Origin: Puniceicoccaceae bacterium
Lineage (GTDB): Bacteria > Verrucomicrobiota > Verrucomicrobiia > Opitutales > Coraliomargaritaceae
NCBI GenBank assembly: GCA_018402305.1
Contig: JAGYJE010000003.1
Span: 164,538-228,537, forward strand
Length of the DNA: 64,000 nucleotides
Direction of reading: 5' to 3'
Below the pieces are notes generated by a model. That model was not told the origin of the DNA and did no database searches. It saw only the letters and a program-made list of their open reading frames with translations. Numbering within the stretch: the stretch's first letter is position 1; each line of letters starts with the position of its first letter. Positions 46,163-54,234 of the stretch are shown here, piece by piece. Both the position numbers and the translations under genes were made by a program.

Positions 46163-48013
46163 ATGCTTATGAATTCTATCAAAGAGATTAAAACAGACGT
46201 GCTGGTGGTGGGTGGCGGTCCCGCCGGTGTGGGCGCGGCCTTGGCTGCCGCGCGGGCCGGTGCGGATGTGATCCTCTGCCAAAATCGTTCTGTACTGGGC
46301 GGGAATGCCTCCAGTGAAATCCGCATGCACATTGTCGGTGCGGATGCGAACGGATTCCGGTCGGGGTATCCTCTCGAAACCGAGGCGCGCGAGACCGGCA
46401 TCGTCGAGGAACTGCGGCTGCGCCAAGCCTGCGAGAATCCAACACGCTCGCCGCACGGAATCGACATGGTGCTCTACGATATGGTGCGTAGCGAGCCGCG
46501 TATTCAATTACTGCTGGACACCTACGTAACCGGAGCCGAGACAAAGGATGGAAGCATCGTTGCGGCGCGGGCGGAACGGCTCGCCCATGAGGAGGTGTTC
46601 CATATTTCTGCGACCCATTATATCGACGCGAGCGGTGACTCCGCGCTGGCGGTGTCGGCCGGCAATCCGGTGCGGCGCGGACGGGAGGGAAAAAGAGAGT
46701 ACGGAGAAACCCATGCGCTGGATCTTCCGGATGCATCCTGTCTCGGATCAACCGTTCTTTTTCAGGCAAAGCGCATGGATCATGCGGTTCCCTTTCAGGC
46801 ACCGGCCTGGGCGCGAAAATTCACCGAAGCGGATCTCGCTCAACGCCCCCACAGCCTGGGGCAAGCGGCCGGAGGCGAACCTTGCGGCTACGAGTATGGA
46901 TTCTGGTGGATCGAGTGGGGCGGGGAACTGGATACGATCCAGGATAACGACCGTATCCGCCATGAGTTGCTGGCGATTGCCTACGGCATCTGGGATCACC
47001 TTAAAAACGGGGGCGAGCATGATGCCGGGAACTGGGCCTTGACCTGGGTGGGCATGCTCCCAGGGAAGCGCGAGTCACGACGTCTGATCGGTCGTCAAGT
47101 TTTGAGCGAAAAGGAGGTGATTGCTGCCTTGGACTGCCCGGATGCGATTGCCTATGGCGGATGGCCGATTGATCTGCACCCTCCAATGGGGGTTGATTCG
47201 CCGGAGGAGGCGCCTTGCACCCAAATCGAAGTGCCGCATCTCTATCCGATTCCGCTCAGCTGCTGCGGCAGTGCGGTGCTGGAAAACCTTTGGTTCGCCG
47301 GCCGGAATATTTCCGCCACCCATGTCGCTTTTGCCTCCACGCGGGTCATGGCCACCTGTTTCGCCGTCGGTCAGGGGGTGGGGGTCGCCGCGGCGCGGGC
47401 AGTTACGGATGGGCTCTCTATTTCCGCGTTGATCAGCGATGCGGAGCGAATGCACAGCGTTCAGCAGGAATTGCTACGTCAGGACGGATTCTTAATCGGC
47501 ATCCGCAACGAGGATGCAAATGACCGAGCCCGCCATGCGACGATACGTGCGTCCGATTGGCAGACAGGCGGGGAACCGGCCCTGGTCATCGACGGTTATA
47601 CGCGTTCGACCCACGGTCCCCGGGGGACGCGCCCTGGTGTGATGCCGGAGGGCACGCATCGCTGGATGTCTCAAAGCTTGCCCGCCACGCTTCACCTCTC
47701 CTGGGACACGGCTGTTCAGGTGTCGGCCATCCAGCTGACTTTCGATACCGGCTTGCACCGCTGGCTGTCGCTGACCCAGAGCGATTTGGTTCACGCCCGC
47801 ACTATCTGGGGGCCGCAACCAGAAACGCTGCGCGACTACCACATTTACGGTATCAGCGGAAACCGCGAAACACTGATCGTCGAAATCCAAGGCAACTACT
47901 TGCGTCAGCGCATTCATACGTTCGAAAGCTGCGAGATTTCAGGTCTGCGGATTGAGGCATTGGCTTCGAACGGGATTGACCATGCCAGAATCCTGGAAGT
48001 GCGGGTGTATTAA
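46163..48013 (+). CDS. FAD-dependent oxidoreductase with C-terminal beta-sandwich
   Basis: This is a 616-residue flavoprotein. FAD binding is at VLVVGGGPAGVGAALAAARAG (about 13-33), then LGGNASSEIRMHIVGA; YIDASGDSALAVSAG and LWFAGRNISATHVAFASTRV follow. Residues about 455-616 form an added beta-rich domain (LHLSWDTAVQVSAIQLTFDT, SCEISGLRIEALAS) like an F5/8-type C galactose-binding sandwich. No signal peptide precedes the Rossmann fold. The gene follows the GH43-like gene by 41 bp and the BNR gene starts 3 bp after its stop, so it is embedded in a polysaccharide operon. Its close relative is at 49604. It probably oxidises a carbohydrate; the substrate is unknown. Confidence 0.82.
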   Translation: MLMNSIKEIKTDVLVVGGGPAGVGAALAAARAGADVILCQNRSVLGGNASSEIRMHIVGADANGFRSGYPLETEARETGIVEELRLRQACENPTRSPHGIDMVLYDMVRSEPRIQLLLDTYVTGAETKDGSIVAARAERLAHEEVFHISATHYIDASGDSALAVSAGNPVRRGREGKREYGETHALDLPDASCLGSTVLFQAKRMDHAVPFQAPAWARKFTEADLAQRPHSLGQAAGGEPCGYEYGFWWIEWGGELDTIQDNDRIRHELLAIAYGIWDHLKNGGEHDAGNWALTWVGMLPGKRESRRLIGRQVLSEKEVIAALDCPDAIAYGGWPIDLHPPMGVDSPEEAPCTQIEVPHLYPIPLSCCGSAVLENLWFAGRNISATHVAFASTRVMATCFAVGQGVGVAAARAVTDGLSISALISDAERMHSVQQELLRQDGFLIGIRNEDANDRARHATIRASDWQTGGEPALVIDGYTRSTHGPRGTRPGVMPEGTHRWMSQSLPATLHLSWDTAVQVSAIQLTFDTGLHRWLSLTQSDLVHARTIWGPQPETLRDYHIYGISGNRETLIVEIQGNYLRQRIHTFESCEISGLRIEALASNGIDHARILEVRVY

Positions 48014-48016
48014 TCC

Positions 48017-49456
48017 ATGTGTAGAAAATTGTTATTTCTTGTCTCTCTTCTATGGTGGCCTGTAGTTGCTAACGCCGAGGTGAATAAGGCTTCGAGTTCA
48101 AACATGAAAGCAGACGGCTACAAAGGAATCTGGTTTACGCTGAATCAGTTTAGCGAATATGGTGACAAATACTCGGGCGGCTTGGGCACGTATACGTCGA
48201 GTCATTCGCCGCTTGCGATGTATGTCCCGGAGGCGGATACGACCTTCTTCTGTTACGGCGGCACGCGGGGAGAGTCGGAGCGTCATCTTTTGATTATGGT
48301 TGGCAGTTATAATCATGCGACCGGGACGGTCGCGCGCCCGACCATCGTCTACGACCTGCAAGGCGTTGATGACCCGCATGACAATCCGAGCCTGGCGATT
48401 GATGAAGCAGGCCATCTCTGGGTTTTTGTCAGCGGAAGAAATGTATCGAGACCCGGACGCATCTTCCGCGCTGCTGCGCCGTATTCTATCGAACAGTTCG
48501 ACCCCGTGGACGTGCGCACCTTCACCTACCCGCAACTGCATTGGATTGAAGGAGCGGGCTTCTTACATCTTTTCACCAAATACACGGGAGTTCGGGAACT
48601 CTACTGGAGCGTCAGTGAGGATGGGGAGGTCTGGACTCCCGACCAAAAGCTGGCGGGCATCGACGGGCACTATCAGGTGTCCGCCAGCCGGGGGCACCGC
48701 GTGATGACAGCCTTCAACCGGCATCCTGAAGGGAATCCGGATCGGCGGACCGATCTCTACTTTCTTCAAACGAGTGACCAAGGTGCCAGCTGGCAAACCG
48801 CCGCAGGTGTGAGCATTGATCCACCGCTGAGCGAGATTGATAATCCGGCGCGCGTGCGGGATTACGCCTCGGAGGGCCGTCTTGTTTACATTCATGACAT
48901 CACTTTCGACGAAAACGGAAATCCCCTGATTCTCTACACGACGAGCCGGCACCATCAGCCGGGCCCGCAGGGAGATCCGCGATTGTGGGAGATCGCTCAT
49001 TGGGATGGAAGCGATTGGGCTTTTCGCTTGGTGACGGAATCCACCCACAATTACGATGTCGGATTCGTGACCGTCGAGAACGATGGTATTTGGCGCGTCT
49101 ATGGTCCGACCGAGGCCGGCCCACAAAAATGGGGTACCGGCGGAGAAATCGCGCTCTGGGAAAGCAGTGATGCCGGAGAGACCTGGTCGAAAGTCCGTGC
49201 CATCACGCAGAACAGTCCGCGCAACCACGGCTATGTGCGGCACCCATGGAATGCGCACCCCGACTTTTTCGCCTTTTGGGCGGATGGACATACCGACACG
49301 CTTTCACGGTCTTATTTGTATTTCAGTAATCGCGCCGGAGATAGGGTCATGCGTCTGCCCTATGCGATGGATTCTGATTCTGCCGTTCCAACGGTGGTGA
49401 AGCCGATTTCCGAATGCGAACGGAAGTGCATTGGGCTTTTATGTCCCAATAAATAA
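48017..49456 (+). CDS. Secreted BNR_4-type beta-propeller protein
   Basis: This is a 479-residue protein with a signal peptide (about 1-20, cleavage after VANA). The body starts DGYKGIWFTLNQFSEYGDKY, the usual opening of BNR repeat-containing (PF15892) proteins, and carries Asp-box-like turns such as SDQGASW, SSDAGETWSK and SEDGEVWTP. The propeller fold is shared with ulvan and rhamnogalacturonan lyases (PL24/PL25-type) and sialidase-like enzymes, so a secreted polysaccharide lyase or binding protein is plausible but unproven. It is the last gene of the LacI-pair operon and the only one of the six with an export signal. Confidence 0.75.
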   Translation: MCRKLLFLVSLLWWPVVANAEVNKASSSNMKADGYKGIWFTLNQFSEYGDKYSGGLGTYTSSHSPLAMYVPEADTTFFCYGGTRGESERHLLIMVGSYNHATGTVARPTIVYDLQGVDDPHDNPSLAIDEAGHLWVFVSGRNVSRPGRIFRAAAPYSIEQFDPVDVRTFTYPQLHWIEGAGFLHLFTKYTGVRELYWSVSEDGEVWTPDQKLAGIDGHYQVSASRGHRVMTAFNRHPEGNPDRRTDLYFLQTSDQGASWQTAAGVSIDPPLSEIDNPARVRDYASEGRLVYIHDITFDENGNPLILYTTSRHHQPGPQGDPRLWEIAHWDGSDWAFRLVTESTHNYDVGFVTVENDGIWRVYGPTEAGPQKWGTGGEIALWESSDAGETWSKVRAITQNSPRNHGYVRHPWNAHPDFFAFWADGHTDTLSRSYLYFSNRAGDRVMRLPYAMDSDSAVPTVVKPISECERKCIGLLCPNK

Positions 49457-49603
49457 GTAATTTTAACGGGGGAATATTGGAGATTCTTAGCCGGGTGCCT
49501 TCGTGTTGGTAGTCGAGATCTTGGCTGCGGGATCGACCAAAGCCGAAGGGCTTCAGCTACATGGAAAAACTGATTGGATACTGAACGATTGATAAATCCA
49601 GTC

Positions 49604-51499
49604 CTACGCGCCAACTCGACCTTTGCCGGGCGATTTTGATTCGAGTCCGTGATCCGGCTCCTGCAGGTCCTCGGCTGGGATGGCGGCCACCACTTCGTTC
49701 CAGTGATGGCCCGGTTTGGGCTCGTAGGTGAGAGGGAGTGGCTGATCCAGCGCCTCGATGGCGAACAGCTTCAGTCCGGAGTCGCCCCAGGTGGCCAGAC
49801 CGGTCCAGCGGATCGCGGCGATGCTCCGCCCGACCGGCAGGACGACGCGCCGGTGGCGATTGTCCGTTTTCTCGTGAATCGGTTGCCAGGAGCCACCGAC
49901 GGATTCCTTGATTTCGATGCGGTAGGCTTTGATTAGGCTGGACGGCATGGCCATCTTCACGCCTTCGAGCGGGTAGCGACAGGGCATCCGTTTGGCGTCG
50001 TTGAGATCGCTGTCGAAAATCAGGCGCAGGCATTCGACGGAGACCGGAGCCTCCCAGCTCAGCTCGATGCAAGCACCGGCCGGACCTTCCCAGTGGGCGA
50101 CGCTTTTCTCCGGCTCGCGTTCAGGCATTGAGAGCAAGGCCTCGAGATCTCCGCTGCAGCTGTCTTTGACCGTGGCGGAGATCATCAATGGATTTGGTGC
50201 GCGTTCTATATTCGGGAGCCAGCAATCGTCCTCCATGAGCTGTTGTTGGAGGCGGCGGATGGCGTCTGCTTCAAGTTGGCCCGGCTCTTTGCCTGCCTTC
50301 ACACAGAGCGCCGCTGCAGTGCCCACGGCCTGTCCGATGATTGCGCAGGTGGCCATGACCCGGGTGGAGGACAGCGCGCAGTGCGTGACCGAGATGTTGC
50401 GTCCCGCGCAGAAGAGGTTGGGGACATTGCGGGAATAGAGGGACCGGAAGGGAATTCCGTAAGGCGAGGGTGCCTTGTGAAAGAGTGTTGCCTTGCCGGG
50501 GTAGTAGAGCCCGCCGGGGTGATGGTCGTCCATGCTCCAGCCGCCGTAAGCGACGATGTCCTCGAAGCGGCCTTCGGCTTCGACATCGTGCTGCGTCATG
50601 GTGTGATCCCCGATGTAGCGGCGGTTCTCCCGCTTGCCCGGGAGCGCACCGAACCAGCGCAAACGCCAGTTCTGAAGTTTTTCAGCCTGGGGGCCGATGT
50701 TTTTCATGTAATCCCAGACGCCCCAGCCGGTTTTCAGTAGTTCGTCGCGGATCGTCTCCGCTTCGCCGATCGTATCTTGTAGGCCACCCAACTCAAGCCA
50801 CCAGAAATTGTGCCCGAAGCCGTTGCCGACGCGAGACGGTAGGTTGGTGTCGTTGTCGAAGCGGTAGGCCCAGATGGGCGGGGTGAACGCCTGCTCGCGA
50901 TCCGTTTCCTCCAGTTGCAGGAGGAGAGTATTGCCCATGGTGCGGAGGTCCGCGCGTTTTGGCGCGACACTTTCTCCAAATTCTTCATGGCTTTCCCGCC
51001 CGACGCGCGTCTCGGCACCGGAGAGCGGCGCGAGAATGGAGTCTCCCGAAGCGTCGATAAAGTAGTCGGCCTCTACCCGGTGCCAGATCTGGGTGGTTAG
51101 TTGCCAGGCGTCGACCGCCGTAAGCCTTCCATCTTTCATCTTGGCGTTGTTGACGCTGGTGTTGAGCAAGCTGGTCAGGCCGGGCGTCATCAGGCCGAAT
51201 TCGAAAAGGACGGAATCCCAGACAGAATACAAGCCCTCCGGATTGCGGTGCAGGTTGGCCAGCTGCATCTCTTCGAGAATGCCGGTCTCTTTGCGGTGGT
51301 GGCCGTGTGCCCCACAGATCCACATGCGCACCTCCGAGGAGGCGTTGCCACCGAAGACCGGACGGTCGTGGATGAGGACGACGCTCGCGCCGCGCCGCGC
51401 CGCCGCGACGGCCGCGATCAGGCCGGCCATGCCGCCGCCGACCACGCAGACGTCGACTGTATGGTTCTTTTTTTCAAGTTGTGGGTGGGGATGCGTCAT
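49604..51499 (-). CDS. FAD-dependent oxidoreductase with C-terminal beta-sandwich, second copy
   Basis: This is a 631-residue flavoprotein closely related to the one at 46163: VCVVGGGMAGLIAAVAAARRG, FGGNASSEVRMWICGAHG, FIDASGDSILAPLSGAE, WFGALPGKRENRRYIGDH and LFCAGRNISVTHCALSSTRV. Residues about 455-600 form a beta-sandwich (IELSWEAPVSVECLRLIFDS ... WTGLATWGDSGLKLFAIEAL), here fused in the same place. No signal peptide is present. It is convergent with the BNR gene (147-bp gap, no clear terminator) and divergent from the AraC regulator at 51572, its likely controller. Confidence 0.83.
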   Translation of the reverse strand: MTHPHPQLEKKNHTVDVCVVGGGMAGLIAAVAAARRGASVVLIHDRPVFGGNASSEVRMWICGAHGHHRKETGILEEMQLANLHRNPEGLYSVWDSVLFEFGLMTPGLTSLLNTSVNNAKMKDGRLTAVDAWQLTTQIWHRVEADYFIDASGDSILAPLSGAETRVGRESHEEFGESVAPKRADLRTMGNTLLLQLEETDREQAFTPPIWAYRFDNDTNLPSRVGNGFGHNFWWLELGGLQDTIGEAETIRDELLKTGWGVWDYMKNIGPQAEKLQNWRLRWFGALPGKRENRRYIGDHTMTQHDVEAEGRFEDIVAYGGWSMDDHHPGGLYYPGKATLFHKAPSPYGIPFRSLYSRNVPNLFCAGRNISVTHCALSSTRVMATCAIIGQAVGTAAALCVKAGKEPGQLEADAIRRLQQQLMEDDCWLPNIERAPNPLMISATVKDSCSGDLEALLSMPEREPEKSVAHWEGPAGACIELSWEAPVSVECLRLIFDSDLNDAKRMPCRYPLEGVKMAMPSSLIKAYRIEIKESVGGSWQPIHEKTDNRHRRVVLPVGRSIAAIRWTGLATWGDSGLKLFAIEALDQPLPLTYEPKPGHHWNEVVAAIPAEDLQEPDHGLESKSPGKGRVGA

Positions 51500-51571
51500 G
51501 GAGAGAAATCTACCATATTTCGCATCGAATTAAAATGGACTGAGGCAGGAAATGTTTGCACTGTAAGCAGA

Positions 51572-52426
51572 ATGGAGGCTTGGTTAAAAATTGAGGCAGA
51601 CGGCTACTTGCGCCTGTTAAGGGACGAACGATGCCCACTAAACCTGGAACTGAGCGGGATGCCCATCGACTTCCGGCCGGCGCCGGATTGGCGGGTGAAT
51701 CTTTCGGGGCTGTCGGTGCACTTGTTTTATTTCTGTCTGCGGGGAAGTATTGAGGTGACCGTGGGTGGGTCCACGGAATCGTTGTCCACCGGGGATGCCA
51801 TCTGGGTATCGCCCGGACAGGCGTTTCAGATGATCTCGACTGCCCCGTGCCAAACCCGGCTGTCCCGCTTCCGGTTGGGACTGAGCGATGGCAAAAGACG
51901 GAAACTTGCACTCAAAAGGAAATACCTCCGTTCCACTCCCGGATCCACCTATTCCGGATGGTTGGAGCTTGTCCGGCAGGAGTCCATTCTATCCTTCGGG
52001 GCGGTGCATCCGGAGCTGCGCTGCGCAGTGGCCGGTCTGCTTGGCTCGGCATTTGGGCGTAAACAAGGCGGCCACTCGTCCCAGACCGACGGTCGTCAAC
52101 TCTCGGTTTTACAGATCCGGGATTTGCAGGATTGGCTGCACACACTTGAACCGCACGCGCGCCCCGATACGAAGACCCTTGCGGCCCGCGTGCAGTTGTC
52201 CCGCGATTATTTCAATCGATTGTGTCATCAGACCTTTGGGCTGTCGGCGGAACGCTGGCTGATTCAGCAACGGATCGAAGCGGCGGCCCTGCGACTGATC
52301 GAATCAAATCGAACGGTCAGCGAAGTGTCCGATGAATATGGATACAGCAGTCTTTACTTTTTCAGTCGGCAGTTCCGGCAGATTATGGGCATGAGCCCCA
52401 GCGCCTATCGGAGGCACTCACGGTAG
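51572..52426 (+). CDS. AraC-family transcriptional regulator
   Basis: The start is set at ATG 51572; the frame is open further upstream but runs into the divergent flavoprotein gene. The 284-residue protein has an N-terminal cupin-like sensor (about 35-110; GSIEVTVGG, LSTGDAIWVSPGQAFQM) and a C-terminal double helix-turn-helix (DTKTLAARVQLSRDYFNRLC, then SEVSDEYGYSSLYFFSRQF and the closing FRQIMGMSPSAYRR). Cupin-AraC proteins usually activate adjacent sugar genes, so the flavoprotein at 49604, 72 bp away on the other strand, is the likely target. Confidence 0.9.
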   Translation: MEAWLKIEADGYLRLLRDERCPLNLELSGMPIDFRPAPDWRVNLSGLSVHLFYFCLRGSIEVTVGGSTESLSTGDAIWVSPGQAFQMISTAPCQTRLSRFRLGLSDGKRRKLALKRKYLRSTPGSTYSGWLELVRQESILSFGAVHPELRCAVAGLLGSAFGRKQGGHSSQTDGRQLSVLQIRDLQDWLHTLEPHARPDTKTLAARVQLSRDYFNRLCHQTFGLSAERWLIQQRIEAAALRLIESNRTVSEVSDEYGYSSLYFFSRQFRQIMGMSPSAYRRHSR

Positions 52427-52795
52427 TCCTTTTCTCACGAATCCAAGCGACCGCTTCCACTTTCAAGTGCTCCAGTTTTTGGCGGATGTTAGGTTTCGCC
52501 GAAACGAGTTTCGGATCGTTGCCACTGATCTCCAGAAGAACGCGGATAGCGTTTCCTTTGCCTCAGCAATTAAAACTCAAAAAGCATCGCTCCTCGATGC
52601 ATCCATATTCCTCAAGCCAACCATCCTCACTTCAATCAATCCGGATGTGCAAGTCAGTTCGGCGGAAGGGTGTTCCCTTCGCGGCCTTTTGGCCGGTGGT
52701 GTCGAGCCGATCCAGAAGAAGGGGAAAACCTCTACGCCGCCGGATCACACCGGGGCTTCAGGGATGCGGGCATACGGAAATTTCGCGAGAACAGA
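52427..52795. other. Non-coding debris between AraC and GH29 genes
   Basis: No convincing gene lies in these 369 bp. On the minus strand, about 52435-52550 reads as an open piece ending IRQKLEHLKVEAVAWIREKR, antisense to nothing known. 52461-52488 matches 56638-56665 at 27 of 28 positions in the same orientation. I see this as residue of a lost gene marking the left edge of the GH29/GH36 block. Confidence 0.45.
52461..52488. repeat. 28-nt direct repeat, left copy
   Basis: It begins TTTCAAGTGCTCCAG and matches 56638-56665 with a single T/C difference. The two copies bracket the GH29 and GH36 genes. Confidence 0.65.
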
Positions 52796-53833
52796 TTAAA
52801 AGCCCAGGCTGTCGATGTTGCGTCTAAGCCGCTGGAGGGCGCTCACGTATTTATCAGGAATCAGTCCATGCTTATCCGGGCCGACGTCGAGTAGGAGATT
52901 GGTGCTACGGCTGATGCTGGTCAGATACATGCCAAGCAATTCCTCGTCGCTGCGGGGTTGGTCCTCATCAGTGAAAAACCACTCGCGGCCGATGGGGTCG
53001 CAGACCTCGCCGGGCATGTAGTAGGTCTTGCCCTCAATCTCACGCCATTTGATATGGCCGGTGTGGCTGTTGGGCAGGAAGCGCTCAATCGCGATGAGAT
53101 CGGACGGCCAGGCCTTCGCAATGGGGTAGTGCGAGCCATCGCCAATGCCGTTGTTCATCATGATGAGAGCCTGCGGCTGGAGGCTGGCAATTTGCTGGTA
53201 AAGTTCCTCGCGGTAAAAGCGTGGTAATACCGTGGGGATGTCGATCCAGACCTCGCCTACGGAGCCGTACTGGGTGAGAAGTTCCTCGATCTGGGCGCTT
53301 TGGAAATCCATGTAGGCGCGTGTGACATAGCTCAGTTGGGTTTCCGGGACGAGTCCGAGCTGGGCGCGCTCCCAGGCCGCAGTGTGGGTCGGCGTTTGCG
53401 AGCCGAAGACATTGTGATTGTCCCAAGAGCAGTAGTAAAACCCGGGGATGACTCCACGTTTTTCGCAGGCGACAACGAAGGCTTCAACCACATCGGTCCG
53501 GTTGCCGCTGGTGCCGACGTGGTAGTCGTTGAGCTTCGTCGGCCAGAGGCAGTGCCCGGCTACGTGCTTGGTCGTGAGCACGGCGTACTTCATGCCGGCA
53601 TCGCGGGCCACACAGACCCATTGATCCACGTCGAGCCTATCCGGCGCATAAAGTGAAGAGGGGTGGGAACCATCGGGCAGTTCGCTCCCCGTATAGGTGC
53701 TCATACCAAAGTGGAGGAACATGCCGTATTGGAGCCTCTCCCATTCCTGAAGCTGCTCGAGTGTGAGACGTTGGGTGCCGGGATCGCTTGGGTTCATGGG
53801 TTTTTGCTGCATTCTGTTTCGATTAGATACCAA
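52796..53833 (-). CDS. GH29 alpha-L-fucosidase, cytoplasmic
   Basis: This is a 345-residue GH29 catalytic domain: YGMFLHFGMSTYTG, AVLTTKHVAGHCLWPT, YYCSWDNHN and the nucleophile region EVWIDIP with Asp198. It ends right after the barrel (STNLLLDVGPDKHGLIP), without the usual C-terminal beta-sandwich, so it is a short form. No signal peptide is present; the start could also be Met8 or Met13. It would remove alpha-L-fucosyl groups from imported oligosaccharides. It is divergent from the GH36 gene. Base composition is GC-rich compared with the other GH29 at 58044, and the two are not close paralogues. Confidence 0.88.
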   Translation of the reverse strand: MVSNRNRMQQKPMNPSDPGTQRLTLEQLQEWERLQYGMFLHFGMSTYTGSELPDGSHPSSLYAPDRLDVDQWVCVARDAGMKYAVLTTKHVAGHCLWPTKLNDYHVGTSGNRTDVVEAFVVACEKRGVIPGFYYCSWDNHNVFGSQTPTHTAAWERAQLGLVPETQLSYVTRAYMDFQSAQIEELLTQYGSVGEVWIDIPTVLPRFYREELYQQIASLQPQALIMMNNGIGDGSHYPIAKAWPSDLIAIERFLPNSHTGHIKWREIEGKTYYMPGEVCDPIGREWFFTDEDQPRSDEELLGMYLTSISRSTNLLLDVGPDKHGLIPDKYVSALQRLRRNIDSLGF

Positions 53834-54234
53834 TTATGCTTACAGGAGGATTCACATTAATGAAAGATAGAAATTTGTTGCAAATAATTGGTTTATGAGT
53901 GCTGGCACAGTGATCCAACTGAGGTTAAAAATGAATCCAGCGCGACTAGAAGAAAAGCGCTCGACCAGTCTTCCCGCTTCGGGCAGTCTGGACTACATCC
54001 AGTCGACACAGGTCAAGCCATGTAACCCGCCCGATAATTGCCAGCGCCCTCTCCGTTGCACGCCGTCGAGAGTCACTGGCACCACTCACCCATCAGGCTG
54101 GGTGCCTGGCCTCGGACGGCTATGCCTTCGCAATGGGGTAGTGCGAGCCATCGCCGATCAGCGAAATACCTTTATTTGCAACAAATAAATAGGTTGTATA
54201 AATTTGAGCGGAGGTATGACATCGTTGTTTTCTA
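53834..54234. promoter_or_regulatory. Divergent GH29/GH36 promoter region with a GH29 fossil
   Basis: This 401-bp gap carries two copies of one element in opposite orientation: TTTGTTGCAAATAA at 53874-53887 (41 bp before the GH29 start) and its reverse complement at 54172-54185 (50 bp before the GH36 start), the latter inside the perfect repeat TTTATTTG-CAA-CAAATAAA. Between them, 54113-54155 repeats 53101-53143 of the GH29 gene (40 of 43 nt), reading DGSHYPIAKA then an in-frame stop on the minus strand. Nothing else coding is seen. Confidence 0.6.

Noticed and set aside
46188..46802. Long minus-strand frame under the flavoprotein at 46163
   Set aside because: It is Arg/Pro-rich, low-complexity and antisense to a confident gene.
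49457..49603. Possible bidirectional terminator between convergent BNR and flavoprotein genes
   Set aside because: No stem with a T-tract on either strand was found by eye.
51101..51571. N-terminal extension of the AraC regulator
   Set aside because: The extra 157 residues are antisense to the divergent flavoprotein's start and have no domain character; ATG 51572 starts the cupin domain cleanly.
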